From assembly GCA_905221605.1 (NCBI GenBank), contig CAJNDS010002368.1, forward strand, positions 923,511-987,510: a stretch of DNA of 64,000 nucleotides, given 5' to 3'. The DNA comes from Symbiodinium natans. Lineage: Eukaryota; Sar; Dinophyceae; Suessiales; Symbiodiniaceae. The notes under the pieces were generated by a model. That model had not been told where the DNA came from, searched no databases, and was given only the letters and a program-made list of their open reading frames with translations. Below, piece after piece: positions 23,401 to 35,700 of the stretch (positions are counted from its first letter, which is position 1; each line of letters opens with the position of its first letter). The position numbers were made by a program, and so were the translations under genes.

Positions 23401-24801
23401 AAGACTTAGATCTTAAACCCTTAACTCTAAACTTCCTACGGGCCTTAATGATTAGTATTTGGGGGGGAGGTTGTTGTAGCATAATTATATAGGGACGATG
23501 AGGAAAAATACTATTAGGAACTATTCCGATCCCGATCCCTATATTACCCTAAACCCTAACCCTGAACCCTGAACACTAAACCCTAATTCTTCCGACCTCG
23601 ATATTACCCACGAACATTCAAGCAGGGCTTAGGGGGACCACGCGCGGGGGCCTCGCACTCCCGGGGATCACTGACCGCGATCTCGGCTTTGAGGGTCTTT
23701 TGGGTTACAGGTTTAGGGTTGGGGGCTTAGGGTTAGGGTTACTTGGAGGTTCATGGGTAGTTACAAGTGGGGTTGTGCTACAAGTTGGGTTATAAGTAAG
23801 GCAACTAGAATGACGACTGCTTGTAGCCGTATTTAGAGTACTTACAACCCTGCTTATAGCTACCCATGGACCTTGAAGTAGGGTTTGGGGGCTTAGGGTT
23901 TCAGGTTTATGGGCTTTGGGGTTTTGGCCGCTCAGGTCCCGACACATAACAAAGGGGGGGGGGGGGGGGGGGGGGGGATGGCGACAAAAAAAGCAACTGT
24001 CTGTGGCTTGTGGAGGGTTCTACCGGGAGGTCTAAAGATCTGTGCTTTTTCGGATTTTGCAGATTCATAGCATCACTTGTATAGCCAACGTCCGCTGGAA
24101 AGTCTATCCGATGGGGGGACCTTAACCCTCAACCCGAAACCCTAAACCCTAAATCCTAAACCCTAAACCCTAAACCCTAAACCCTAAACCCTAAACCCTA
24201 TGCGTCGTGGTCAGTAGGAAGAACCCATGAAAGCTGCAGGTTTGAAGGATGCGCTGGGAAGCCCTCAAGCCTGAATCCTCAACACTGAAGCCGAAACCCT
24301 AGAACGCCTAAACTTCTACAACCCAATAACCCCTAAGCCCCTGAAGGCTAAACCCTAAACCCTAAACCCGAAAGTCTAAACCCCTAAACCCCTGAACCCC
24401 TAAACCTCGGCACCCAAACCCCTAAACCCCCTTTTCCTCCTACAACCTAAACTTGAAAACCCTACACCCCCTAGGCGCCTCCTTTCAGGACCCTAGGAAG
24501 CGCACCCGGGAGTCCATAAACCCTCAACCCCCAAACCCGAAACCCTGAACCCCCCCAAACCCGGAAACCCTAAACCCGGAACCCTAAAACCCTGAACCCT
24601 AAAACCGAAACCTCATAAACCCTGAACCCCAAACCCTAACCCTGAGCCCCAAACCCTAAACCCTGAACCCTAAGTAAACCCCAAGACCCTGAACCCCAAC
24701 CCCCAAACCCCCAAACCCTCCGACCAACACGTCCGGGAGGCAGCTTTCATACTCCGCCGCGCGCGGGCGCGCCGAGCGTCCGCGGTCTCAACGGCCGGGG
24801 C
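17417..24801 (-). CDS. run of exon-like islands on the minus strand, product(s) unknown
   Basis: The best-supported islands are as follows. 24731-24801: VETADARRARARRSMKAAS, CCGGAG|G to AC|GTGTTG. 23652-23686: EIAVSDPRECE, GC donor. 22702-22743: ERFVLPPSAPARLQ, GC donor. 22570-22626: VEVASNPHSSVTGRGDVLA, CCCAG|G to GT, in phase with the previous one. 21701-21792: MRAAQWEQANGRVVEELETV, GT donor. Near 19802: AHGFIRSFEFLGDGAGARF. Near 19415: PFYFALSTSVEDVEI. Near 19180: EGTVVYRAKFVRTPCRELAT. About 17417-17489: VFSNVVDFDLPLGLLNAPRA. All read on the minus strand and most are bounded by CCCTAAA on the left and TTTAGGG on the right. I recognise no family and cannot tell how many genes they form. Confidence 0.4.
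17743..17970. repeat. octamer array, unit GGGTTTAA
   Basis: About 28 copies of an eight-base variant of the heptamer, with a few GGGTCTAA and GGGTGTAA units. It is internally far more uniform than a mutated TTTAGGG array would be. Confidence 0.95.
19815..20140. repeat. two TTCAGGG variant arrays
   Basis: Homogeneous TTCAGGG heptamers occur at about 19820-19878 and 20032-20108, each ending in TTTAGGG units. The variant is amplified locally instead of scattered. Confidence 0.95.
20866..21110. repeat. minisatellite, unit about 38-42 bp
   Basis: About six tandem copies contain TGAACCCCAGAAACC and CACCCTATAAACTC; TGAACCCC recurs at 20891, 20929, 20967, 21007, 21048 and 21090. Each unit embeds a telomere-like ACCCTAAAC. 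It is followed by an A-rich run at 21117-21154. Confidence 0.85.
21246..21390. repeat. TTTAGGG array
   Basis: About 20 nearly perfect heptamers, with one TTTCGTG break. Confidence 0.95.
21836..22135. repeat. long TTTAGGG array ending in TTCAGGG units
   Basis: About 40 heptamers on the acceptor side of the island 21701-21792. Confidence 0.95.
23740..23880. mobile_element. family A inverted-repeat element
   Basis: The left arm TTACTTGGAGGTTCATGGGT is mirrored by a right arm ending TACCCATGGACCTTGAAGTA. The inversion extends inward through TTACAAGTGGGGTT and the matching CTTACAACCCTGCTTATAG. There is no coding capacity. This is one of about a dozen copies in the window. Confidence 0.8.
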
Positions 24802-24807
24802 CTCCGG

Positions 24808-24928
24808 GGGCTTAGGGTTTAGGGTTTAGGGTTTAGGGTTTAGGGTTTAGGGTTTAGGGTTTAGGGTTTAGGGTTTAGGGTTTAGGGTTTAGGGTTTAGG
24901 GTTTAGGGTTTAGGGTTTAGGGTTTAGG
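24808..24928. repeat. TTTAGGG array
   Basis: About 17 perfect units, adjoining the exon-like island 24731-24801. Confidence 0.95.
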
Positions 24929-24938
24929 TAACCCTAGG

Positions 24939-25062
24939 CTACTTGAAGGTTCATGGGTTGTTATAAGTAGGGTTTGAAGTACCCTGAACAATTTTAGAAC
25001 CAATTCGAACCATAGTTACCTTACTTACAGCCCACTTGTTACTACCCATGAACCTCTGGTAG
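24939..25062. mobile_element. family A inverted-repeat element
   Basis: It starts CTACTTGAAGGTTCATGGGT and ends TACTACCCATGAACCTCTGG, with telomere-like repeat directly on both sides. Confidence 0.75.
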
Positions 25063-27612
25063 GGTATTTGGGTTTAGGGTTTAGGGTTTTGTGGCTTCTT
25101 GTTTTGGTGCGGGGTCGAGGCCTTGGGGGATCATGAGTTTTGGATGTGCTTTCTGCCCTAAGCCCTAAGCCCCAAGCCCTAAACCCTAAACCCTAAACCC
25201 TCAACCCTAAACCCTAAGCCCTAAGCCCCAAGCCCTAAACCCTAAACCCGAAACCCTAAACCCTCAACCCTAAACCCGAAACCCTTGTTGTGAGGGGGTG
25301 TGGGGACGGGAGGAATCAGGGGTGTGGACTTGAGGGACTCTGAAACTGCATGCCTTTGAGGGGTTTAGGGTTTAGGATTTAGGTTTTAGGGTTTAGGGTT
25401 TAGGGTTTAGGGTTTAGGGTTTAGGGTTTAGGGTTTAGGGTTTAGGGCTTAGGGTTTAGGGTTTAGGGTTTAGGGTTTAGGGTTTAGGGTTTAGGGTTTA
25501 GGGTTTAGGGTTTAGGGTTTAGGGTTTAGGGTTTAGGGTTTAGGGGTTTCGGGTTGTGAGATTTGGGGCTCCGGATGTCGAGCCTTCGTTTAGTGTTAAA
25601 TATTGAGTGTTGGGGTTTAGGGCTTAGGGTTTAGGCGTTAGGGTCTAGCTAGGACTTCAGAAAGCAGGGCGGTCAGGGCTCAGGGCTTTGGGGCATCGAA
25701 CTCTTTGGGATCACCGTGATCGCTCAACCCTAAACCGTTCCGGGCACCGAAATTCCTAGGTGGGACCAGGTCGGAGGACAACCTAGGGTTTAGGGTTTAG
25801 GCTTCCCGAGACCCAGGACCCCGCTTGCCAAAACCACACCCCTAAAGCCCAGAAACCACCCGAAGCACCCAAAGCATCCTCCACCTTAAATGCACTGAGC
25901 CCTGCGAACTCCACAGCAATCAGCCCCAAACCCTGGCAAGCCCCCTTAGCACATCGTACAAGCCGAAACCTCGGAACTCCGCAGCCTCAAGCCCCAAACC
26001 TATTCTGAATCCCTTCAAGCCGTCAAACCCCCGTAGACACCTCTAGACCTTCATTACAACCCTAAACGTCCCTTGCAGGGCCTTAAGCCCTATCACCCCT
26101 ATCACCCCTATGACCCCTCAAGCCCTTAAACCCCGTCAACCCCTGAAACCCCTCAAATGCCCGAAGCCCCTTAAAACCCCAAGCCCCTTCAACCCCTTAA
26201 ACCCCGTAACCCCCGCTAAACCCTAAACCCTAAACCCTAAACCCTGAACCCTAAACCCTAAACCCTAAACCCTAAACTCCCTAAATCCTAAATCCTAAAT
26301 CCTCAACCCCAACAAAGCCCCCGAAGCCGAGCCTCGACGCCTGTGGTGGACGCCGCCCGCCGTGCCACCGCGGCGGCCGCGCCCATCGTGGCGCCCAAGG
26401 GCGCCCAGGTCCATGGCCTGGGGGGGCTTTAGGGTTTAGGGTTTAGGGTTTAGGGTTTAGGGTTTGGGGTTTAGGGTTGAGGGTGTTTTTAAGGGGTTTT
26501 GACGGGGTTCTTAAGGGGGGTTTAAGGGGGTTTTTAAGCAGGGTTTTTACTCTACGGTTTTTAAGGCCATGGGCTGGGGGTTTCTTAAGGGGTTTAAGGG
26601 GGCTTTCAAAGGGTGTTTTTAGGTCCATGGCCTGGCAGGGGTTTTCAGGGGCCTTAAGGGTGTTTCAAGGGGGTGTTAAGGGGGCTTGTTACGGCTTTTA
26701 GGGGTTGTTTGAGGGGCTTAAGGGGTTTGAGGGGTTTTGAGGGGCTTGAAGGGTTTTAAGGGGTTTGAAGGGTTTTAAGGGGCTTGGGGGGCTTGAGGGG
26801 GTTGGAGGGAACTTAAGGTTTGGGAGAACTTAAGGGCCTGACTCAAGGGTTCCAGGGAGTTCAGGGGGTTGCGACTGGTCCAGCCCTGCTCCCAAGAGTA
26901 CTGACTAAACCCTAAGCCCTAAACCCCTAAACCACTACACCATGAGCCCTAAACCCGAAACCCGAAACCCGAAACCCGAAACCCGAAACCCTAAACCCTA
27001 AACCCTAAACCCTAAACCCTAAACCCTAAACCCTAAACCCTAAACCCTAAACCCTAAACCCTAAACCCTAAACCCTAAACCCTAGCCCGCCGCTGGTCAG
27101 TCCTAACGGGGTTCCTAAGGCCTTAAAAGTCTCAGCCAGTATAACAAGGCTACGCTTTGTTGCTCCAACCAGATAAGAATCGCAACAGATTGAAAGCTCA
27201 AGTATTGGCTAAGTAAGGCTTACAATGCACGTGAAGGTCCGTGGGTCTTTGTCAAACCCTAAACCCCAAACCCTAAAGCCTAAACCCTAAACCCTAAGCC
27301 CTAAAGCCCAGACTCAAAACCCCGTAGTGCCTGCAGTCAAACTCACTTCTAAAAACCCCATCGAGGGTGCGTTGAAGATGTTCGGAGGGCTTCCGGAACC
27401 CCCTAAAGCTTCCGTAAACCTTAAACCCTAAACCCGTAAACCCCTTACACACTTCATCCCCTAAACCCTTAAACCCTGAAACCCTTAAGCCCTGAAACCC
27501 TCAACTCCTAAACCTTTTAAACCTTTAAACCCAAAAGATGTCGAACAAGCCAGGCGAGGTTGTGCAGCTTCGTCTCAGGTTCCAGTTTGGGCTTTCACAC
27601 TCGTCATGACAT
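25063..27612. other. repeat-rich stretch with one convincing exon-like island
   Basis: TTTAGGG arrays occupy 25376-25543, and CCCTAAA/CCCGAAA arrays occupy 26220-26275 and 26945-27085. The long G-rich stretch 26455-26830 is degenerate GGGGTTTAAG-type repeat. The island at about 26335-26415 is open on both strands (plus VVDAARRATAAAAPIVAPKG; minus GATMGAAAAVARRAASTTGV) and sits between CCCTAAA and TTTAGGG, so it is probably an exon of unknown strand. I see no other gene. Confidence 0.4.
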
Positions 27613-27756
27613 GCTTGGAGGTTCATGGTACATATTCACCAATTATAGCTGTACTTACAACTGTACTTATAGCCCCAGTAGGGCACTTAAGGGGCTGATA
27701 AGTGGGTTTTAAGTAACGGTTATGACTGGTTAATACGTACCATGAACCTCCAAGGC
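27613..27756. mobile_element. family A element acting as a whole intron (GC...AG on either strand)
   Basis: It begins GCTTGGAGGTTCATGGTAC and ends GTACCATGAACCTCCAAG|G. The ends are inverted, so it reads GC...AG on both strands. Removing it joins the flanking islands in an open frame either way. Minus gives PPWRKRHTED then CHDECESPNWNLRRS. Plus gives QVPVWAFTLVMT then RLRCASSATVGEPHP. The minus reading agrees with the surrounding genes. Confidence 0.6.
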
Positions 27757-30386
27757 CGTCTTCGGTGTGCCTCTTCCGCCACGGTGGGAGAGCCGCACCC
27801 AGGGTCTTTAGGGTTTAGGGTTTGGGGTTTAGGGTTTAGGGTTTAGGGTTTATGGTTTGGGGTTTGGGGTTTGGGGTTTGGGGTTTGGGGTCTTTGGGGT
27901 TTGGGGTTTGGGGTTTGGGGTTTGGGGCTTGGGGCTTGGGGTTCAGGGTTTAGGGTTTCGGGTTTAGGGTTGAGGGTCGTCCTCATCGTCGTTCCTGCCC
28001 CCCCAACGAGTGTCGCTTCAAGAATGCAGGCTTCCGACGTGATGTCCGTGGCCCAGGCACCACCCTTGAGCCCTTAAACCCTTAAATCCTTCAACCGTTA
28101 AAGCCTTCAACCCTTAAGCCCTTAAACCCTTAAGCCCTTAAATCCTTCAACCCTTCAACCCTGAAACCCTTCAACCCTTAAACCCCTAAACCCTAAACTC
28201 CCACCCTGTGAACAGTAAACCCTATAAACCCTGAAAACCCTATAAACCCTATAAACCCTATAAACCCTATAAACCCTTATAAACCCCTAAAAACCCCTGT
28301 AACTGTAAACCCCTATAAACCCCTATAAACACCTAGAAACCCCTGTAAACCCCTATAAACCCCTATAAGCAACCCGTTATACTTAAACCCCTTAAACCCT
28401 AAAAAACACTCTAAAATTCCAAACCCACAACACAAGAACTTAACCCTAAACCCTAAAATCTTGAACCCTTAAAGCCTTCAACCCTTCAACCCTAAACCCT
28501 AAACCCTTACACCCTTCCACCCTTAACCCTAAACCCTGAACCCTAAACCCTTAAACCCTTAAACCCTAAACTCCCAAACCCACACCTGCTGGAGGCGCCC
28601 GTGCGCGGCGCTGGGGCCGGCAAGGCGCCGCGCGCCTTACCCCCGAAACCCGAACAACCAATGCAAGGGGGAGGGTTTAGGGTTTAGGGTTTAGGGTTTC
28701 GGGTTTCGGGTTTAGGGTTTAGGGTTTAGGGTTTAGGGCTTAGGGTTTAGGGTTTAAGGTTTTAGGATTAGGGTTTAGGGTTTAGGGTTCGTGGATTCGG
28801 GAAGCTTGGGGAGTTTGAGGTTCTGTGGCCACAGGCTCCAGGCTTGAAGGTCTAGAATGAAGTTCTGCGTTGTGTTAGCTTTACGGTTTAGAGTTTAAGG
28901 TTTAGGGTTTAGGGTTTAGGGTTTTTTGCTTACGTTTTAGGATTAGGCTTCAGCATCCAGGTTTCGGCAGACCGGGAGCTTCGAAAAAATTGGGGTCCCC
29001 CCCCTGTGTAAACCCAGAAAGGGGCTTTGGGGGTTGGGGGTTTACGGTTTAGGGTTTGAGATTTAAGTTCCTTAGGACGCAACCCCGAAAAAGAACCCAT
29101 CAGTCTCGGAAACCCCCAAACAATTTCCTCCGGAGCACGGCCACATGCGGCGCGGGCAATGCCAGGGGTGCCGCGAACAGGGCCATGGCGACTGGTGGTC
29201 GATTGGATCTAAAAACAAAGAAGGCTAACCCCTAAACCCTAAACCCCAAACCCTAAACCCTAAGCCTAAAAGCACTCATCAGAAACGAAGGACCCTTGAG
29301 CATGTCGACAATTGAAAAACCCGGCTTCCGGCCCTCGGGGTGGCTTTCGAAGCCTAAACCCTCAACCTTTGCACCCTGAACATCCCGTTTAGGGTTTCGG
29401 GTTTAGGGTTTAGGGCTTAGAGTTGAGGGTTTAGGGTTTAGGGTCCACATTCTAAACTCCGCCGGGCGGGTGCGCATTCTGCGCTGCAAAAATGCCTGCC
29501 GATGCCTGCGCCCGGTGCCCTACTTGAAGGTTCATGGGTAGTCTCTTTTAGCGTTTAGGGTTTAGTGTGAAGGGGCTAGGGGTTAGGGGTTAGGGCTTAG
29601 GGGTTTAAGGCTGAAAAAGACGTACTTGCAAGGAAGCCATGGAAAATCAAACCCGAAACACCCGTACTACTCGAAACTGGGGTTTTTCGGGTCCTGAAAG
29701 ACCTTCCTGAACCCGAAACCCTGAACCTTCCTAAGCCCAGAGACCTTCCAAAACCTTCCTAAGGCTTCCAAAGCCTTCCAAAACCTTCCTGGACTATCCA
29801 CCCTAAACCCTAAACCCTAAACCCTAAACCCTAAACCCTAAACCCTAAACCCTAAACCCTAAACCCTAAACCCTAAACCCTAAACCCTAAACCCTAAACC
29901 CAACGAACCCTGAGTGTGATTCCATTTCACAGCTTGCACAAGAAGGGCAGTACTTCGGGTCGAGGGTTCAAGGCAAAGCGTTTAAGGTTTAGGGCTTGTA
30001 GGGCTTGTAGGGCTTAGGGCTGAGGTTTGTTTGCTCTTTTTCTTTCCTTTTTCGTTTTTGCTTTTTTTTGGGGCGGGCGGGGGGGACGAAAGCCACGCCA
30101 TACACCTCTAAACCCAAAACTTTGTGACCCTTGAAACCCTAAAGCTTAAATGCCCGAGGCAAAGGTCTAGGTCTAGGCGTCCTGAGCCACGGCTTGAGGG
30201 TTTGAGGTGTTATTAGGGCCTAGGGCTCAGAAGCTGGAATGTCGTGTTTGGAGCCGAAGGCTTTTAAAGTAGCCTCAAACGAAAACCCCTAGACCCTCAA
30301 CCCCAAGCCCCCAGACCCAAGACCGCCAGCCTTCAAATCCGGACTCATCAAGCCCTTAGAAGCCAGTGTCTCTCCAAGCGCAACAC
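27757..30386. other. repeat-rich stretch downstream of the transacylase exons
   Basis: It contains degenerate GGGTTTGGGG (27848-27950) and CCCTATAAA (28205-28370) repeats, a CCCTAAA array (29803-29900) and islands that may be exons on the minus strand. These islands are 28005-28070 (AWATDITSEACILEATL), 28590-28645 (ARRLAGPSAAHGRLQQ or KARGALPAPAPRTG) and 29120-29200 (AMALFAAPLALPAPHVAV; the plus strand instead has CQGCREQGHGDWW). The 3' exons of the transacylase gene should be here, but none carries a clear catalytic-His motif. Confidence 0.35.
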
Positions 30387-32626
30387 GCACGAGAACCCCT
30401 TCGGGAAGAGGACGTTCGCGATCTGGCAGACCTCAGGATTCGAGCCAAACCCCTGGAAGCCCCAAGTAAAAACAAAAAAAAACACATTAAACCCAAAAAG
30501 CCCACTAACGAGTAACCATAATAGGGAGGCGTTAAGGGAATGTGCTTGTAGATGTTGTGAGAAGGTTATTTGGGGGTTGGGTTTAGGGCTCAGGCCTTAG
30601 AGCAGAATATCGCCAAGACATTGAGACTTCAGAACAGCTCCCTGGGCTGCCATGTTTAGGGTTTAGGATTTAGGGTTTAAGGTTTAGGGTTGGTTTAGGG
30701 CTTAGGGTTTAGGGTTTACGGCTTACGGTTTAGGGTTTAGGGTCCATGATACAGAAACCACACAGTGAGCTGCAGTTCCTATCCTGAAGCCTATTTACCC
30801 CATTTTGAGCTTCTGAACCACTACCCATGGCTGCAGAAACCCTAAATCCTACGCACTAAAACCCTTTTAGCCCTAAACACCTCAAAACCCTGAAACCCTA
30901 AAGCCCTAAGACTCTACAAAGCCCTACACCCTAAACCCTAATCCCAAAACCCTAAGCCCTAACCCTAGCCTAGAGGGATTAGGGGATTGGTAGAGCTTGT
31001 CCTGGACGCGTTGGCATTGACCCAGCTCAAGCCAATTCGAGTTGCTGCTAGTGTTGCAGTGCTCTTCACGACTTTAAGTAGACCCGGCCTCCCAAAGAAA
31101 ACCTCAAGCCGGAATGCGGAAATCATAGGCTGACCTGTTTTGAGGGGAGTTGGGGCGGCAACCACTTTGCAGGACCCTGACTTTCCTGTCACAGGGTCGA
31201 CTGTGGCCCTGCACCCACACCGTAAGGGTTTAGGGCTTCAAAGTACTCAGGGCTTAGTGGAGCTACCCTAAACCCTAAACCCTAAACCCTAAACCCTAAA
31301 CCCCAAACCCTAAAGTCCCCCAACCACAGATCAGTCCAGTGGCCTCCCCTCCCTGCGACTCCTTCTTGCACAGCTCTTCCAGCTTGCCCCTGGGCGAAGG
31401 CGAAGCTGGGGAGAGGGGGCTTAGGGCTTTAGGGTTTAGGGTTTAGGGTTTAGGGTTTTAGGGCTTAGGATTTAGGGTTCAGGGCTTAGGGTTTGGGGTT
31501 TAGGGGTTTAGGGGTGTAGGGTCTAGGGAGTTTAGGGAGTTTTTGAGAACAGGTGAGCCCTATGAAGCGCTGGCACCCCTTAACCCGAGCAAAAGTCCTT
31601 AGACCCAACTCCCCTAAACCTTAACCCAAGACCCTAAACGGTATATAAATCCTACACCCTCAAACCCTAAACCCTAAACCCTGAACCCTACACCCTAAAC
31701 CCTTCAACCCTGCACGCCAGGAGCCCTTGGAGGAGGGGGGGGGGTTTAGGGTTTAGGTTTCGGGTTAGGGTTTTAAGGTTTAGGGCTGTAGGGTGTTGGG
31801 GTGTAGGCATGCAGGGTTAGGGGTTTAGGGTCTTAGGGTTTTAGGGTTCAAGGTTTAAGGTTTAGAGGGTTGTAGATTTCGGCAAGCCGTGCAGGGCCGC
31901 CCCGAAGAGAAGCCGCCCAAGACCCGGGGCTTAGTGAGTCGGGAAAAAACTTTCGAAGGATCCCCAGAAGCCCACCGGGGTTTAGGGTTTAAGGTTTAGG
32001 GTTTAGGGTTTAGGGTTTAGGGTTTAGGGTTTAGGGTTGGGGTCCCCAAACATCTGGGTTCCCTCACTGGTCGAGACCGGCCACGGACAGCATCGCCTCT
32101 TGCAAGTTCTTTGGGCGAGTTTGGGGCGGGGAGCGCCGAAACCTTAAACCGTAAACCTGAAACCCTAAACCCCACACAAAATATGCAAAAATCCTGACGT
32201 TAAGCATATTGGGGGGCGAGGGGGGGGGGGGTGGCCATGCCTGAAATTTCAGTTTAGGGTTGAGGGATTCAACAACCGTTTGCGGTTCATGGTTCAGGGT
32301 ATGCGGTTCCTTAAACCCAAAAACCCTGAAGCCCTAAAACAACCCTTTCAGAATTGAGTGTTTAGGCCTTAGTTTCCTCAAAAGCCCCAACCCCTGAACC
32401 CTAAGCCCGAAATCCCAAACCCTAAGCCTTCAACCCCAAACCCCAAACCCCAAACCCTAAACCCTAAACACTCAACCCCCGCAAAGACACCCAAAAGCAC
32501 GCGCCTGCGGCCGACTCTTGGCTGCCTCAGCCATGGCTGCGCCGCGGATCTTCACAAGCTCCATGCCTATCGGGGGAACAGAGTGTGGGGTTCAGGGTTT
32601 AGGGTTCAGGGTTCAGGGTTCAGGGT

Positions 32627-32658
<32 letters not shown>

Positions 32659-32662
32659 GGGT

Positions 32663-32750
<88 letters not shown>

Positions 32751-35700
32751 GGTTTGGGGAGTATGCCCTACATTACTTGAAGGCCCATGGTCGCCTTAAC
32801 TGGGTTTGCACGTCGACGCTTGGGTTGAGAGAGTACGACCCTACAGAGTCCTTTAAAGGGTATTGAAGAGGGGGATATGAGGTACCTGATTTCCTGACTC
32901 CCTACAAAGAACCAGAAGGTTTTGTCGGATTGTTACATGGTGCCTTCGTATGGGCCCTTAGTTGTCGAACCCTTACATACCCAATATTAACCACACAAGG
33001 GCCCATACTTTCGAAGCCCTTAAAGAAGGCAAGGGACCATATTAAGGGACCAAGTACCTTAGTAGGCCTTGCTGAAACCTACAACACCCTCCTTAACCCC
33101 AAAACCCAAAACCCAAACCCTAAACCCTACAACCTGGACCTGCTCCCTAAACCTCTGCATTTTGAGCCCGAGCCTTGTAGCTAGTTTTGCACACGCTGAT
33201 TGGCCCATCTGTGGAATGGAACATTGCCAGCTACTTCAAGGTGTGAAATGAAACAAAACTTGATCCTGCGATCACTTGGCTACGCATGCACTCTGACAAT
33301 GCGAACAATCAGAGAGACTGCATGCTCCAACTCGTTCAGTATTTGATCTTTCTCTACAAACCCATTCACGGCCGTGATGCTATGTCCAGCAAGAATCTGC
33401 AGCCGAGGGCTCCGTCTCATGTTGTGCGCTCCAACAGGAGACCGACCCCGCGGCGCAGCCCACTCGATGCGCAGCGTGTCTCGATTGACAGCCCACCCTA
33501 AAGTTTCAAGGCCTCTTTTCCAACCGGGTTGTCTGCGAAGTTCGAAGTCAAGAACATGGCATGCAGTGTTGAACAAGGAGATCTCATCCCGGGACAACTC
33601 CGTATCGTAAAAGAAGATATCGAAGTAGCGGAAGTGCAGGGCCTGCTGTTCCACCATGATTCGGCCGCCCAGCGAGTCCTTCACCTCCCAAAAGCCGTGG
33701 CCATGCCCGCAAATTTCAACTGCCGCCCCTTGCTGGTCTTCCGAGACATTGTTCTGGATTTGTCCGGCTCTCAGCACAACATGGGGGGCTTCCGAAGAAG
33801 CTTGGGCCTGGAAGGCCTGCCATGATGCGGAGTCTAAAGCAAAGCTCGCAAAGATGCTCCGATGCTGTAGAACCTCTTCTGCATCGGCAGCAGTGGTGAG
33901 CTCAGACCAATGCAACTGTCTTGATCTGCACGCTTCTGTCAGCACGTCAAGAAAGTTTGTATTGCCATGACCCCACCTTTCGATGAGCTCAGCAACAAGC
34001 TCGCCGTGCTGCTCTACGGGACGTCCGAAGATGCGGCCCTGCGTGCGGCAGATGCCTGTGGCCGCTGAGTGGGCGAATGAAAAGCGCCTGGCTCGGTCGT
34101 CAAAAATGTCATGGATCCTGGCTGATGCGTCGACAACGAGCGAAACTTGCAGTCTGTCTGCGTGATGCAGCTCCCAAATCATGCCCGGCTGATCGCGGCG
34201 ACCATTAACGCAGAAGATCTGGTAGCCCGGCAGCACTCTTTTGTATGGGTTCTGTCGATTCCAGCGAGCAATGCTGCAGTTTCTTGTGCGCACCCTTTCA
34301 ATCCTCATTCTTTCGAACTCTATTTCCCATCCAAGTGATGAGATTGGGTTCCTGTCGGACCTGCACGGGTCCTGGATGCTAATTTCCAAAACTGTTGGTG
34401 CCCTGCAGTAGGCCGCTATCTCTCTGCGGCTGAGATCGCTGGTGTAAGAGAAGACGTCATAAAACCTGAAGCGGAGGGCATCTTGGCGAACACGGAAATA
34501 GCCCGCAAAGGCGAACCGCTCGCCCCAAGAGTTCTTGATGACCCAATCCTGGTCAGATGCGCCCACAATCACCACTGCATGTCCTTCCAACTCCCCAGGC
34601 CGTTCTTCTGGAGGAGACAAGTCTTCTGCCTGAAGACTTGCATCTGGATTTCGTGCAAAGAAATCATCGAAGCGACGCCACCCTGCCTCGCTCAACCAAA
34701 AACAAGCGATCACTGGTCTTTCACTCTGCACAACTCGGGCAGCCGCTGCTTCATCAAGGCTTTCATACCGTAACTGCTTCAGGGGGCAGAAAAAGTCGAG
34801 CACAGTTCGCGTGGGTGCGCCATTATAACCAAACCGAGCAGTGATCTCGCGCACTAGAGATTCATGTTTCTCAACAGCTCTGCTAAAAATCCGCATCTGA
34901 GCACTGCGGATTGCAGTTGCTGCTGCAAAGGCGTAACAAGTGCCACGATCTTCCTGAGGTCCTCGTGGGCCATGATCCTGGTCATGAACCGTTGGAGACA
35001 CTTCAGTTGTGACAGTCGCATCGTCTGGCAGCACCGGTCTCCACACACGACGTCGAGGTCGTCTTGTCCACTGACGCCTAGCAGGCCCCGCGAGCATGTC
35101 AGCTGAATAATTTGTGCGGGCTAGACGCGACCAGCAAGAAACTCCATGAAAGATGGCAGTCTAGGGATGTCTTCTCTATCACCAAGCAACCTTCTACAAT
35201 ACCTACCACCCGCACTGTGCATCTAAGCCCATGCGCAGCTAAACGAATACTGAAGAGAGCTCGTGTAACTGCCTGGATGAAGTGATGTCCACAACAGTCT
35301 CGAGCGAAGGCTATGGCAGTTCTGTAAGGCTGGAAACATGCAGCGCAGGACAACCTCTAGCAGTGTAATATAGGGGCCTTTATAATTACAATAGGGTTTG
35401 GGGGGTTATTACAGTATGATTACAAGGGCCCCTAAGACAATACTGATATTCCGACCCCTATATTACGGCTCCTTGACAAACTGAAGGTGCCACACATCCG
35501 CAGCCCATCTGCCCATGCTCTACTCTAAGGATGACGCAACATGGAGACTCTCCTAAGGGTTTTGGGTTTCGGGTTTAGGGCTTAGAGTACTCTCGCCAAG
35601 AGCCCTTCTGACATCGTAAGAACTCAGGCTGCTTCACGCATGTTCGTCAGGAGGGCAACAACGAAATACTCAAACACTGATGTGCATGTGTTCGCCTGTT

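Noticed and set aside
30965-31192. 75-codon minus-strand frame
   Set aside because: No domain, no splice signals, and it lies between transacylase exons 30387-30431 and 31344-31389 whose junction is already in phase.
33529-34165. Plus-strand frames over the protease gene
   Set aside because: Antisense shadows of the 605-codon protease frame.
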